Positions 23,972-34,800 of a stretch of 43,566 nt of DNA are shown here, piece by piece; within the stretch, counting starts at the first letter, position 1; the number at the start of each line of letters is the position of its first letter. Source of the stretch: Anaerolineae bacterium. GTDB taxonomy: Bacteria > Chloroflexota > Anaerolineae > UBA4142 > SHND01. The notes under the pieces were generated by a model. The model worked only from the letters and a program-made list of their open reading frames with translations. It made no database searches and was not told the DNA's origin. Where the stretch lies: NCBI GenBank assembly GCA_020851635.1, contig JADZCJ010000071.1, forward strand, positions 1-43,566, read 5' to 3'. Both the position numbers and the translations under genes were made by a program.

Positions 23972-26545
23972 ATGCCTTTTTACAATTCAGACAAAGTGAA
24001 CATCATTTTTCACAGTTTCGAGTTAGTGACCCCACGTCGAAACGCGCTTGATGAGCTTGCTATCGAAACCCTTCTCGGCAGTCTCGGCGTCGAATCCGCA
24101 TTCAGTCTCGAAATCGCAGGTGATGAATGCGGACGACATTTTCTCATTCGCGCCGGACAACATCAAATCGAATTTCTAAAAGCACAACTCCAATCGGCAT
24201 ATGACCAAATCGCCTTTCGCGATGTTCAGGCAGAACAAGACCCCGCACGCGAGGACTCAAAATTCATAAGCATTACCGCCCAACTGATACTCCGGCGTCC
24301 CGTCTATCTTCCACTTCGCACCTACCGCAATGGCGAGTTCGAGGGTTCGGATCCAATGCGTGGCATTTTGGGTGCGTTGAGCAATTTTCAAAAGAACGAA
24401 CGCGCCCTCGTTCAATTGGTGTTGCGTCCCGCGCCCCCAAATTGGGCAGATGCATATCAAGGTTCTGCACGGCAAATTGAACAGTCCGTTGGTGGACAAG
24501 GAACTGCTTCGACGATGCAAGCACAGCTGCGCGCGATGGCAATGATAGTTGTTGTCGCGCTGTGTCTGTGTGTTGGACTGCAAGTGTTCTTTGTCAGCCG
24601 ACAAGGGTTATCCTTTGCACTTGTGAGTTGGGGAGTCTTTGGCGTTGGGGTGCTTGCGGCGTGTGTGGTGGGGTTATGGTTTCTATTGAAGCAGCAGCCC
24701 GTTGACCCGCGTCTCGTCCAGCAAAAGATTGCCCTACCTGCGTATGATGTTGCGCTGCGCCTCGTTGCCTATGCGGAATCACGCGAACGCGCTCAAGCGC
24801 GTCTCAAACAACTCGCTACTGCGTATCGCCAATTCAACTTGTCGAGCGGAAACGCGTTCGTGCTAAAACCACTCGATTTCAACCCACGGGATTTGTCTGT
24901 AGGTTTTCATACCTGGTGGCAAGCACTATTCGGACGTGCAATGCGGCTTAACACTGCCGAACTTGCGTCGCTCTGGCACTTGCCCTATGGAGAGGGTGCG
25001 CCGCTCGTTGAACGCACGTTATCGAAACGCATTTTGCCGATGCGCGAACAAGTTGCCGAAGGTGTCTGTATCGGTCATTCTGTGCATCATGGCGAACGTA
25101 TCCCGGTGCATCTCGCGCCGGATGTGTTTCAACGCCACATGTTCCTCGTCGCCAAAACGCAAAAGGGCAAGTCTACCCTGATGGGCAATCTCGCCACGGC
25201 AGTCATGGCGGACGCGAATCACGCGCTCGCGGTGATGGACCCTCACGGCGACCTTGTGCGCTCGCTCTTGGGGCGCGTAACCTCAAAACGCACCAGCGAT
25301 GTGATCTATTTGGATTTCAGCGACCCGCAGCTCGTCGTTGGTTTGAATCTGATTGACGTGGCACAGGGGCGCACGCCCGACAAGATCGTGTCCAACATCA
25401 TTCATATCGGCGAACTCATTTGGGCCGACTATTGGGGGCCGCGGATGGAAGATGCGTTCCGCATGGGCTTGCTCACGCTTCTCGCTGCGAATGAGAAATT
25501 ACACGCGCGCGGCGCAAAGCAATTTACGCTGCTCGACATTCCCACCCTCTTTCAATTGCCCAATTTGCGAGATCGGTTATTGACTGAATTTGTGGACGAC
25601 CCCGAGATCCTGCGCTGGTGGACGCGCTATTTTGATGCGCTCTATGAAAGTTTGAAACTCGATATCGTAAATCCCGTCATGACCAAGATTCATCGCTTTT
25701 CGACGCATCGCACCATGCGGAATATTGTGGGGCAATCCGCTTCGACGGTCAGTTGGCGCGAAATCTTTGACGGGCATCGCATCCTGCTCGTGAATACGGC
25801 GACGGGCATTCTCGGACAGGATGCGGCAGGACTCTTGGGCGCGGTGATTCTCGATTCGATCAATGCGACCGTGCGGGAACAATCCGGCGTGCTTGCTGCT
25901 CAAGACCGCGCCCGCGGCATGATCATTATTGACGAATTCCAGTCCATCCCCGGCGTAGATTACGCTGCACTTTTAGCCGAGTTGCAAAAGATGGGCGCAA
26001 ACTTTGTCTTGGCGACGCAAACGCTCAAGCAGCTCGATGCGCTCAGCCCAACCCTCGCCGCCACCATTCTTGCCAATGTGGATACCCTTTTTACCTTTCA
26101 GGTCAGCGCCGAAGATGCCTATGTTTTGTCACGTGAACTCGATGAAGCCGTGACGGCGGTGGACATTATCAATCAGCCGAGTTACTCGTGCTATGTGAAA
26201 ACGCAGCGCGGGCGTGACCGCTTGCCCGTGATGCACGTTGAAACACTCCCACCGCAACCGGGAAACGAACGCATCGCCGAGCAAGTGCTGCAAGGGATGT
26301 TACGCTATGCGCGTCCGATTGAAACGGTTGAAGCGGAACGCCGCGCGTTCATGGCGGAATGGTATGGGGACAGTTCCATTCGGGTTTCGCAATCCAAGAC
26401 CGATTTGGAATCGTCTGCAGAGGACGATCTATTTGGTGAGGGCAAAACGGACGCCGGGAATCTAGAGGCGGCGAATCAACGCCCGCGGCGCAGCCGCAGC
26501 AAGCACCAGCGCGGTACGGAGGCGCATGGATCGTCCGCTGCTTGA
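23972..26545 (+). CDS. VirD4/TraG-like coupling ATPase
   Basis: The 857-residue protein has an N-terminal cytosolic domain (about residues 1-180), two membrane segments (about 188-245), and a RecA-like motor with P-loop AKTQKGKST (near 393), DPHGDLVRSLL and Walker B MIIIDEFQS (near 649), then ATQTLKQL. This is the VirD4/TraG type that recruits DNA-protein substrates to the channel; the 'DPHGD' and 'DEFQ' boxes are usual for such membrane-anchored transfer ATPases. The start is uncertain: in-frame starts exist at 23930 and upstream, within the region now shared with the leftward cassette. The C-terminal tail is charged and may be disordered. Its stop lies 20 nt inside the next gene. Confidence 0.8.
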   Translation: MPFYNSDKVNIIFHSFELVTPRRNALDELAIETLLGSLGVESAFSLEIAGDECGRHFLIRAGQHQIEFLKAQLQSAYDQIAFRDVQAEQDPAREDSKFISITAQLILRRPVYLPLRTYRNGEFEGSDPMRGILGALSNFQKNERALVQLVLRPAPPNWADAYQGSARQIEQSVGGQGTASTMQAQLRAMAMIVVVALCLCVGLQVFFVSRQGLSFALVSWGVFGVGVLAACVVGLWFLLKQQPVDPRLVQQKIALPAYDVALRLVAYAESRERAQARLKQLATAYRQFNLSSGNAFVLKPLDFNPRDLSVGFHTWWQALFGRAMRLNTAELASLWHLPYGEGAPLVERTLSKRILPMREQVAEGVCIGHSVHHGERIPVHLAPDVFQRHMFLVAKTQKGKSTLMGNLATAVMADANHALAVMDPHGDLVRSLLGRVTSKRTSDVIYLDFSDPQLVVGLNLIDVAQGRTPDKIVSNIIHIGELIWADYWGPRMEDAFRMGLLTLLAANEKLHARGAKQFTLLDIPTLFQLPNLRDRLLTEFVDDPEILRWWTRYFDALYESLKLDIVNPVMTKIHRFSTHRTMRNIVGQSASTVSWREIFDGHRILLVNTATGILGQDAAGLLGAVILDSINATVREQSGVLAAQDRARGMIIIDEFQSIPGVDYAALLAELQKMGANFVLATQTLKQLDALSPTLAATILANVDTLFTFQVSAEDAYVLSRELDEAVTAVDIINQPSYSCYVKTQRGRDRLPVMHVETLPPQPGNERIAEQVLQGMLRYARPIETVEAERRAFMAEWYGDSSIRVSQSKTDLESSAEDDLFGEGKTDAGNLEAANQRPRRSRSKHQRGTEAHGSSAA

Positions 26546-28046
26546 TCTGTTGGAAAAGCACCCATTGCTGTCCCCCGACCAACTCGGCGTTCTGCTTGCC
26601 TCCCATCCCAACGTGATCCGCAAACGATTGCAACTCCTGCAAAAAGAGAAACTCGTCGCGCGCATCAACCCGCGCAGTCCCGCCCTTTCGCCGCGCGCCC
26701 TTTTTTACCTCACCGACGCCGGGCTGAGACTGGTGGGAACCAAGAAAAACCCGGACCAATACCGTCGACGCCTCGCCCACCTGTTTCTGGTGATCGAGCG
26801 CGCGTACCACGTCCGCAACCTTTTTCTGCGAATGCAGCAACCCTTTGGCGTAACGTGGTGGGACGTGGAAGGCGCGGCGAGATTTTCGTTTCGCAGCCGT
26901 ACGCGCGCTCTGCCGCTGCATGGGGTTGGACTAGCGCAAACAAGCCACTGCACGCTGCCTTTTGTCGTCGAGTGGGACACGGGCGTTCTGGAATATGAGC
27001 GGACGCGTATGGCGCGCTTGGTCGAGTGGAACTATGCGCTACGAAATCAAGCGGGGCTTGCGGATCGAAGCGCGCCCGTGTTGCTGGTTGTGGCGCAAGA
27101 TGCCCAACGCTTGCAATCTTACTATGCCCATTTGCGCGCTGCTTCTCTGTCTCGCAATCTGCCAATCCCGCCTACCTTTTTGACTGTCGCCGGCGCGTTG
27201 ATGACCTATCCCATCAAAGCTGCTATATGGTTCTCTGCGGAGGGGAAAAACAAACAAACCCTGTTTGCGAATCTTCCAACCTCGAACCATCCAAAAGCAC
27301 CTTTCGTATTCCAATCTGTCCGCCCACGCATAGCGTTGGGTAAAAACGCGCCCGACCCTGCCACCGCGGTCTTTGACCACACCAAACCCACTTGTGTCGG
27401 CTCGCTCGTCGCGTTGAAACGCGAATTGGCGCCGCAAACCAAACGGGTTTTGGATGAGGTAGCGGCGCATCCCCTGCTCACTGCATTGGAGTACGCCACG
27501 CTGCTCGCCGATTTGTCGGGACAAGTGCATCGTGGTTTGAAACAACTCGCGCGGTTGGGTGTGATCCAGGCGCACCGGCGCGACGACACGATCCGCTACC
27601 TTGTGAGTGAGACAGGGGTTCATTATCTCGCCGCGACGAGCGGTTTTGGGAATGCCGCTGGGGCGTACCGCAATGCGCGGGGCTGGAAACGCAGTTTGAA
27701 CGAACTGGTGCGCCATTGGGAGCATACCCAAATCGAAAACAGCTTCTTTCTGTCTGTCGCAGAGTTGACGCGTGCACGGGACGCGCATTTCGAGTGGCAG
27801 TCCGAAAGCGAAAGCCGTTTGCATTATGCCGCGCGGGGCCGGCGTTGGAGTTTCAGCCCCGATGGCATGGGGTTCTATCGCGAGGGCAACAAACGGATAC
27901 GACTCGCCGTCGAAATCGAACGCCATCGCAATTCCCGAAAGCGATTGCGCCTCAAGTTCAACTGGTATGCGATGTATACCGAGGCAACCCTGCATCGCAC
28001 CGCGCCGGAGGCGGAGTTTCGCCTCCTCATCGTCACCACGAGTTGA
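26526..28046 (+). CDS. Replication-relaxation family protein, ended by an in-frame TGA
   Basis: The protein (506 residues to the first stop) starts with a winged helix-turn-helix (LLDLLEKHPLLSPDQLGVLL ... RKRLQLLQKEKLVARI) followed by FYLTDAGLRLVG and a conserved HLFLVIERAYHVRNLFLRM stretch, as in the replication-relaxation family (PF13814-type), which accompanies conjugative-plasmid and ICE transfer genes. A second wHTH-like unit lies near residue 310. The frame stops at TGA 28044-28046, but the same frame stays open for 54 more codons with family-like sequence (see next entry), so the protein is either shortened or read through. The ATG overlaps the VirD4-like gene by 20 nt. Confidence 0.75.
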   Translation: MDRPLLDLLEKHPLLSPDQLGVLLASHPNVIRKRLQLLQKEKLVARINPRSPALSPRALFYLTDAGLRLVGTKKNPDQYRRRLAHLFLVIERAYHVRNLFLRMQQPFGVTWWDVEGAARFSFRSRTRALPLHGVGLAQTSHCTLPFVVEWDTGVLEYERTRMARLVEWNYALRNQAGLADRSAPVLLVVAQDAQRLQSYYAHLRAASLSRNLPIPPTFLTVAGALMTYPIKAAIWFSAEGKNKQTLFANLPTSNHPKAPFVFQSVRPRIALGKNAPDPATAVFDHTKPTCVGSLVALKRELAPQTKRVLDEVAAHPLLTALEYATLLADLSGQVHRGLKQLARLGVIQAHRRDDTIRYLVSETGVHYLAATSGFGNAAGAYRNARGWKRSLNELVRHWEHTQIENSFFLSVAELTRARDAHFEWQSESESRLHYAARGRRWSFSPDGMGFYREGNKRIRLAVEIERHRNSRKRLRLKFNWYAMYTEATLHRTAPEAEFRLLIVTTS

Positions 28047-28211
28047 CAGCGCGCCCGGACGATCCGACGGGTGCTTTTCGAGATCGCACGCCGGCGCGCT
28101 TCCGCGCTCCTGCCTGTTTGGATCACGACCTTTGACCTGCTCGACGAACAGGGCGTCGTAAAACCCATCTGGCGCAAGGTGGACACCTGGGAACGCGCGA
28201 CCTGTCTGTGA
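28047..28211 (+). pseudogene. In-frame C-terminal remainder of the replication-relaxation gene
   Basis: Directly after TGA 28044-28046 the frame continues for 54 sense codons to TGA 28209-28211. It reads like the natural end of the protein: IRRVLFEIARRR, ALLPVWITTFDLLDEQG and KPIWRKVDTWERA, a 'TT-dLl-eqG--iWr' pattern I know from the ends of this family. No start codon opens this stretch convincingly. A single C-to-T change (CGA to TGA) would explain it; UGA read-through is the alternative. Confidence 0.55.
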
Positions 28212-28227
28212 ACAACAACGGACGTTC

Positions 28228-28419
28228 ATGACTTTGTTCCTTTTTAGTATTGCTTTTACCGCGCTGCTCTTTGGCGCTTTCAAGATCGCGCTTGCGTTTC
28301 TGCGCCGCGCGTTTCCCGATGGAGCTGTGTTGTTTGAATCGGTTGAGACGTTTCTCTGGGTTCCCGCTGCGCTGTTTTCGTTACTGTTGACGTCAGCCGT
28401 CGCACGTAATATGCCTTGA
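28228..28419 (+). CDS. Small two-helix membrane protein
   Basis: The 63-residue protein has two hydrophobic segments (about residues 3-25 and 38-58) with a short basic-acidic loop. It lies between the replication-relaxation and ATPase genes, 9 nt before the latter, on the same strand. No family is recognised and the ribosome site is weak. Small proteins of this sort occur in conjugation strings, and nothing more specific can be said. Confidence 0.5.
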   Translation: MTLFLFSIAFTALLFGAFKIALAFLRRAFPDGAVLFESVETFLWVPAALFSLLLTSAVARNMP

Positions 28420-28428
28420 GGAGAAAGA

Positions 28429-29358
28429 GTGGAGCGATTAACACTACCGGTCGGACTGAGTTTTCCGAAAACCGCGTTCGAGGTGAGCATTGAATTTGAC
28501 GACCATCTCAAGAATGCGAGGGCAAAGGAATTATTGCCGATTCCGACCGGCTTTGCGGAATTGGATGAAATCTTGGGCGGAGGATTGCATCCTGAAGCAT
28601 TGATGTTCGTGGGCGGACCTCCCGGTGTTGGGAAAACGATTTTCGTTATGCAAGCCGCGCGTAACATTGCCGCATCCGGGAAGGCAAACGCCTGTGTCGT
28701 TTGCTTTGAGCATAGTGAGGTGTATTTGTATCAACGGCTGTTGTGCATGGAGAGTGCGCTGAATGGAAGCATTTTGGAGGCGATAACACTCGATGATATT
28801 CGAGAGGTAATGGGGCAGGACAATTCCAATTTGGAGGTTTTGTTAAACCGTTCTGCATCCGCGCGGCAGGCATGGTCGCGTTTTACAGAATATTGGGAAC
28901 GGCTGTATCTCATCAAGGGACATCCGATCAAGACTACGCTCAATGTGCTGGATCTTTATTTGACCGACCTCAAAACGCGCGTCGAACGGGTGGTGCTGTT
29001 CGTGGATTATTTGCAAAAGGTGCCTGTGCCATTTATGGGTGTTGAACTCAGTGCCGAAAAGCAGATTCGTATTGTTACGGAGGGATTAAAGAATCTGGCA
29101 ATGGCGCATCACGTGCCGATTGTCGCAGTGGCTGCCTCCGATGCGGAGGGGCTAAAGAGCAGTCAGGTGAGGTTTCAGGATTTGTGGGGTGGGGCGAGTG
29201 TGCAGTACGAGCCGGATGTGGCAGTGATGTTGAACCGAGGATCAGAAAAGAGGGTTGAGATGTCAGTAGAGAAAAATCGGGTGGGACCGACAGGCACTGT
29301 TGAACTAGAGTTGCTTGGACGCTCGTTTACCTTCCGAATATTGTCGGACGAACATTAA
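28429..29358 (+). CDS. DnaB/KaiC-like RecA-fold ATPase
   Basis: The 309-residue protein has a RecA core: IPTGFAELDEILGGGLHP leads into Walker A GGPPGVGKT (near residue 61), then FEHSEVYLYQRLL, and Walker B VVLFVDYLQK (near 191). The DYLQ element and the later LWGGASVQYEPDVAVML and EKNRVGPTG are typical of DnaB-helicase C-terminal domains; the GxxDLDxxxGGG-like lead is KaiC/RadA-like. It lacks the DnaB N-terminal domain, so it may be a helicase-like factor for element DNA processing. The GTG start has GAGGAGA 5-8 nt upstream. It ends the rightward gene string; no terminator was seen in the 242-bp gap that follows. Confidence 0.72.
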   Translation: MERLTLPVGLSFPKTAFEVSIEFDDHLKNARAKELLPIPTGFAELDEILGGGLHPEALMFVGGPPGVGKTIFVMQAARNIAASGKANACVVCFEHSEVYLYQRLLCMESALNGSILEAITLDDIREVMGQDNSNLEVLLNRSASARQAWSRFTEYWERLYLIKGHPIKTTLNVLDLYLTDLKTRVERVVLFVDYLQKVPVPFMGVELSAEKQIRIVTEGLKNLAMAHHVPIVAVAASDAEGLKSSQVRFQDLWGGASVQYEPDVAVMLNRGSEKRVEMSVEKNRVGPTGTVELELLGRSFTFRILSDEH

Positions 29359-29600
29359 CTTACGCCGAGTGTCACTTTCGTATCATGTTCCCTCACCCAG
29401 AAACATCTTGATCTGTCGTGCTGTGTCAATGCCTGAAAGCGTTTCGTAATCTTGAAGATATTTCGCAGGTTGAGTTGAACAAGAACGGGTGAAGTTTGAT
29501 TCCCTGACCCATTTTTGCCGGATCCGGTGTTCTATGAACCAGCACTGTAGTGATATAAAATCGGTACTGAACGAAACAAGATAAAGGAAACAGGTTACAG

Positions 29601-31739
29601 ATGCCCAACCGTCTAATTGGAGAGAGCAGTCCGTATCTTCTCAAGCATGCACACAATCCGGTGGACTGGTTTCCGTGGGGACCAGAAGCGCTCGATGCTG
29701 CCAGGCGTCAAGATAAACCTATCTTTTTGAGTATAGGTTATTCGAGTTGTCATTGGTGTTCCGTTATGGAAGACGAATCGTTTGTTGACGAGACCACCGC
29801 GCGCTTTATGAACGCGAATTTTGTGAATATCAAGGTGGACCGTGAAGAGCGACCAGACCTAGATTCGATTTATATGAATGCAGTCGTCGCCATGACGGGA
29901 CAAGGTGGGTGGCCCATGAGTGTGTTTTTGACGCCGGACGGCAAACCGTTTTATGGGGGAACGTATTATCCGAAAACGCGGCGCTATGGGATGCCCGCGT
30001 TCATGGATGTGCTGCAGGGGATTGCGAAGGCTTGGGAAAACCAGCGCTTGGATGTGGAACAGAACGGCCTACAGATGCAGCAAGCGCTGTCCGAAGGAGG
30101 AGTGCCGCGCGGCGCGGATGAAATGCCATTGGACAAGCGGACGCTTGAGCTCGCGCTGAACAGCCTGGCACGTTCTTTTGACACAGACGAAGGCGGTTGG
30201 GGTGGCGCGCCGAAATTTCCACAGCCGATGACGCTTGAATTTTTGATACGGACGTATGCGGAAAAGCCCGATGACCTTGTTTTGAAAATGATCACGCTGA
30301 CGCTGCACAAGATGGCGCGCGGCGGGATGTATGACCAGTTAGGTGGTGGCTTTCATCGCTATTCTACTGACGATCATTGGGGAACTCCCCATTTTGAGCG
30401 GATGCTATATGATAACGGACAGCTCGCGCGCGTCTATCTCCACGCGTATCAAATCACCGGCAATGAATTTTACAAACGGGTGACGACCGAGATTTTGGAT
30501 TACGTGGTTCGCGAAATGACGTCGCCCGAAGGCGGATTCTACTCGTCGCAGGATGCGGACTCGGAGGGGCACGAGGGCAAATTCTTTGTGTGGACGCCGG
30601 AAGAGATACGGAGCGCGCTGGGCGGCAGCACGTCGGGGCTGTTGATTGTGTCGAAATCGAAGCAGGACGTGAGCGACACGGCGCTGTTCATGGATGCGTA
30701 TGGGGTGACGGAGCGCGGGAATTTTGAAGGCAAGAACATTTTGCACCGGACGCGGGATACGGATGTGCTGGCGGAGATGCACCGAATGAGTGGGGATGAG
30801 GTTGAGCGCAAGTTAGACCAAGCGCGCAGCAAGTTGTTTGCAGCGCGAGAGCGGCGGATCAAGCCCGCACGCGATGAAAAGATATTGACGGGGTGGAATG
30901 GGTTGATGCTGGCGGCGTTTGCGGAGGCGGCGCGGGTGTTGGGAAGAAGTCAGTATTCAGTAGCCAGTAGTCAGATGGAAGGCAGTCGTCAGGATGTAGT
31001 GAAGGGTGCGCGATACGCGGAGATTGCAAAGCGCAATGCGGATTTTCTATTGGCGAATTTGCGCGATGAGAACGGACGACTCAAGCGGTCGTATAAGGAC
31101 GGGCAGGCGCGGTTGAATGGGTATTTGGAAGATTATGCGAATCTGGCGGAGGGGCTACTGGCGCTGTACGAGACGACGTTCGAGGAAAAATACTGGGTGG
31201 CGGCGCGGGAATTGGCGGATGTGATGTTGGAGCATTTTACCGACCCGCGCGGCGGGTTCTTTGACACGAGCGACGATCATGAAGAACTGGTCGTGCGTCC
31301 CAAAGATGTGCAGGACAATGCGACGCCGTCCGGTGGGGCAATGGCGACGCTGGTGCTGTTCAAGTTGGGGGCGTATATGGGCGGGGGAAAATATGTAGAA
31401 GCGGCGGAGAGGGCGGTGGGACCGTTGCAGCCCGCGCTGGCACAAGCGCCGATGGGGTTTGCATGGTGGTTGTGTGGGTTGGAGTTTGAGTTGGCGCCAC
31501 CGAAAGAGATTGCAATCGTGGGTGAGGGAGCACAACCGCTGCTGGACGTGGTATTTGGGGAGTATCGTCCGAATCAGGTGGTGGCGTGGAAGCGGGACGG
31601 GGATGAGTCTGCGATCCCGCTTCTTGAGTACCGCGAAACAAAGGATGGTAAGGCGACGGCATATATTTGTCAGAATTTCGCGTGTCAGATGCCGACGACA
31701 GACCCGGAGGCTCTAGCAAAACAATCCCAAGTCCAATAG
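29601..31739 (+). CDS. DUF255 thioredoxin-fold protein (YyaL/SPATA20 type)
   Basis: The 712-residue protein begins with the family signature [20 protein letters not shown] and the thioredoxin-like [18 protein letters not shown] with the CxxC pair, then [20 protein letters not shown], followed by a long alpha/alpha-barrel resembling glycan-epimerase or glucoamylase folds. This is the YyaL/SPATA20 family, widespread and of unclear biochemical role. It is probably ordinary chromosome beyond the mobile region. One oddity: around residues 449-468 it carries [15 protein letters not shown], encoded by a stretch that looks like a scattered intergenic repeat inserted in frame. A purine-rich AGGAAACAGG site precedes the ATG. 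Confidence 0.88.
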   Translation: MPNRLIGESSPYLLKHAHNPVDWFPWGPEALDAARRQDKPIFLSIGYSSCHWCSVMEDESFVDETTARFMNANFVNIKVDREERPDLDSIYMNAVVAMTGQGGWPMSVFLTPDGKPFYGGTYYPKTRRYGMPAFMDVLQGIAKAWENQRLDVEQNGLQMQQALSEGGVPRGADEMPLDKRTLELALNSLARSFDTDEGGWGGAPKFPQPMTLEFLIRTYAEKPDDLVLKMITLTLHKMARGGMYDQLGGGFHRYSTDDHWGTPHFERMLYDNGQLARVYLHAYQITGNEFYKRVTTEILDYVVREMTSPEGGFYSSQDADSEGHEGKFFVWTPEEIRSALGGSTSGLLIVSKSKQDVSDTALFMDAYGVTERGNFEGKNILHRTRDTDVLAEMHRMSGDEVERKLDQARSKLFAARERRIKPARDEKILTGWNGLMLAAFAEAARVLGRSQYSVASSQMEGSRQDVVKGARYAEIAKRNADFLLANLRDENGRLKRSYKDGQARLNGYLEDYANLAEGLLALYETTFEEKYWVAARELADVMLEHFTDPRGGFFDTSDDHEELVVRPKDVQDNATPSGGAMATLVLFKLGAYMGGGKYVEAAERAVGPLQPALAQAPMGFAWWLCGLEFELAPPKEIAIVGEGAQPLLDVVFGEYRPNQVVAWKRDGDESAIPLLEYRETKDGKATAYICQNFACQMPTTDPEALAKQSQVQ
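30948..31004 (+). repeat. In-frame insertion of a 'CAGTATTCAGTAG'-type repeat in the DUF255 gene
   Basis: AGTCAGTATTCAGTAGCCAG and the following AGTAGTCAG are internally repetitive (AGTCAG/AGTAG units) and unlike the GC-rich codons on either side. Strings of this kind are familiar as scattered intergenic repeats in several phyla. It adds about 19 codons without breaking the frame. Confidence 0.6.
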
Positions 31740-31846
31740 ACCAGAAGTAGAATCCAGCCTTTCTTGATGTCGTCTGTAACATCCAAACCCGACTGAACTC
31801 GACCTTGTCGATTTCGCCGCGATATGAATCCTTGCAAAATAGGATT

Positions 31847-34800
31847 TTAACCGTCGGAATTATCTCGCGCCTCATCGTTGATTGGTGCCGGTGCGCGAGC
31901 TTGAATCACTTGTGCGTTATCGCCAATCGCAAAACCTTCAGAATTTGATACTGAAACGTTGTATGTGGTTTGGCTTGCCGGCTTTTCCGATACTCGCACG
32001 GTCAAATCATGCTTGCCGAACAAATCCAGACGATGCTCTTTGCCATCCACGTCAATGAAGCTCGCTACCAGTTTCGCCTCAATGGGCGGCGCGGCGGGAC
32101 TCAATGAGTGTTCAAAGATGATGTGCGAATCCGCTGTAATTTGACCGTTATAGTTGGATGGTCGTTCCAAAGATACCTTTACAAGTTGGTTAGCGGCAGG
32201 AGTTGTGGAAAAGAAACGTAGCTCCAACCGCGCATAGCGTGCGGGCCAGCGGGCGAACCTTAATTGGAGACCCAATCCATAGTGAAGCGCTGCCTGTAAG
32301 CTCAGTGGCTTGTCCACGGGTTGCCCATCCACTGTCATTACCACTTGCGCGACTCGTACCTCTTCTGGTTCATTTTCAGAGACCAACGCTGTGTCTTCGA
32401 GTCCCTCTGCCTTCAAAAACCGCTGGCGAAATTTGGCACCTCCCCAGTTATCTTTGGTACGATAATCAAAAATCAGGGGAATGGGAATCGCCACGACATT
32501 CCGAATGAAAGAGGAGATTTCACGCGGTCGCGTAATCTCCCTCAAGATAAGTTCTAGCAGATTGACGCGTTCGGCGTAAAGTGCGCTGTCCGACTGCTTC
32601 GCAAGATCAATGGCAATGTCCAGATGATACTGCGCCGCCTCAAGGTAGCGATTGGAATTCTGCTCTGCCCCCAAACTCGCCTGACCCCATTGTCCCAAAA
32701 ACGCAAGCGCCTCAAGTAGATTATCAAGCGACCGAAAGAAATTATCGTCCGTCTCGTGAATCTCAAGGAAATGCCCCTCAAATAATTCCCCATACGATTG
32801 TCGCAGTGCTTGGACATTTGTAATGAAATTCCCCACGTTTGTCAGATCAAATCCAGCGAGCGTGTGCAGTAATCTTTGGCGCAACACGATTTGAATCTCT
32901 TCGAGTTCAGTGGAGTCTTGGTCCACGAAATCCGCTGCCTCTTTTAGTTGCTCCTGTGCCCGACTCAAGTCTCCATTGAGTACGTACGCTTCGGCGGTAT
33001 TTTTTATTGCGAGGGAGCGCAAATACCTGCGTAATTTCTCCAAGCGCGGTTCATCCGGAAGCGCTCCGACAACATGCCGGTATAGCTGCGCGGATTCTGC
33101 ATAGTATTCTTTAACTGCCAACAGCGTTGCAAAATCTCGCTCGTTCCACTCGAACTCTCCCCCCTGCCCCTGCGCGATCTCTACCAGTTCAGTCACCTGC
33201 TCGGCAAAAAATTCCCGCGGCACCTTCATCATGTTCTCAAAAGGTTGTTCTAGACCATTCAGATCGCGTGTTTCTGCCGGCAGGTCGCGATAAAACTGCA
33301 GTGACAGTTTTACAAACTCGTGCAACGTGTACTCCGAGTATTGCTGGCTCCAACGGAACCACTTTTCGAGGTATTCGATGCGAATCCAATAGTCGTCATG
33401 CCGACAGTACCGCTCAAACAAGGGCTTAACGGCAGCTCGAAGTGATTCGAATTCCGAAGCTACATCAAAAAGAGTACCTGCGGTCTGTTCTTTTTGCGTG
33501 GCGTCATCAAACGACCTTTCCCACACGGCGAGCGCGCCGCAGATCACATTCGCAAAGGCTATGTCTGGCAAAGGGATATGTCGAAACGCACGAATGAGGT
33601 TTAGAAGAACATAGACATAGGTCTCACGCAGCAGCAACTCTTTCATGAGATCCAGAACATCGGTTGGCAGGATGTCCCCTTGGTACCTCGACATATCACC
33701 AAATGCCCGAGCCGCACTGCCGCGGACAAGTGTAGAATCAGTATCAATCAAGAGTCCGAACAAAAGCGGCACAGCGTCCTGTGCGACGGAGAGATGGTCC
33801 TGGGAGATTTTCCCCAAAGCAGAAATCAAATGGCTCTTGAATGCCCCAGCCGTTTTGCTACTCGTGTGAGCAATCGTACTCCGAAGCGCAAGCGCCACCG
33901 TCTCGGGGCTGTTCTCGCTCGCCGTTGCAATTGCCTTTTCGAGATCGCTCACAACGCGCGTCCACTGCGCCGAGAGTCCCATTTTATTTAGCGCATCGAG
34001 ACCATCACGCGCCTGGCGTGCTTGAGTTTCACTTGGACGGTCTGCCACCAGAGCAAGAGCACCTATCAGGCTGTTCACATGATCTGCAACAATTGCTGGT
34101 CGGGTTCGAGCGATGTCCACGAGAAATGCCGCAGCGCCAAGCAACGTGTCAATGTGATCAATCCCGGCAGCAAGAATGTGTATCGCCTTTTCGGCGCATT
34201 GGCGATGGACTTTTTCATCATCGCTTAGTTTTGCCAAATGCTGATAAAACCTGAAAGTGAGTGCTTTCAGGTCCGGCGTCGCCACCGCATAGAATTGCTC
34301 AACGATCGTTAGAAGCTCTAGATTCTGGCTGACCACGTGCGCGAGAATATTCAGAGTCGCGCCGTCCGCCGACCGTTCGTATCTATCATCGTCAAACTCG
34401 AGCGATCGTAGGAGTAAACTCAAGACGCGCTCCCCCACCGCCGGGTAATCATCAAGAAGAATCTCGAGCGCGTCGCAAGCTTCTAGGCGGCTTTCTTTGT
34501 CTCCCCTTTTCAGTCTGGTTTCGACCTCTTGCAAAATTGGCTCGATATCCTGTCTCGCGATCGCCTTGAGGGCATGAATTACGCCCGCCGACGGTCGGTG
34601 AGTTCCAACTCCCAACATCGTTGAATGATGAGCCATCAGCGCCGGAATTAGCGTCACCACTTGCGCCGTTTTCGCCGTAGAATCCACATAGTCGCCCAAC
34701 AAAAAAGCGAGCGCCTCGCGCTGGTGCCCGTCCGCAAACGCGTAGATTGCGGGGTCAATGACCACGTCGAAAAATGTTGCGTGACGGCTACACAGAGTCC

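Noticed and set aside
27039-28667. Long open frame on the minus strand (542 codons) across the replication-relaxation and ATPase genes
   Set aside because: It crosses three recognisable rightward genes, including the ATPase P-loop region, and its translation shows no domain; it is a GC-driven shadow.
29359-29600. Promoter or terminator in the gap before the DUF255 gene
   Set aside because: A GATATAAAAT-like box is present near 29551 but no acceptable -35 box or hairpin could be paired with it.
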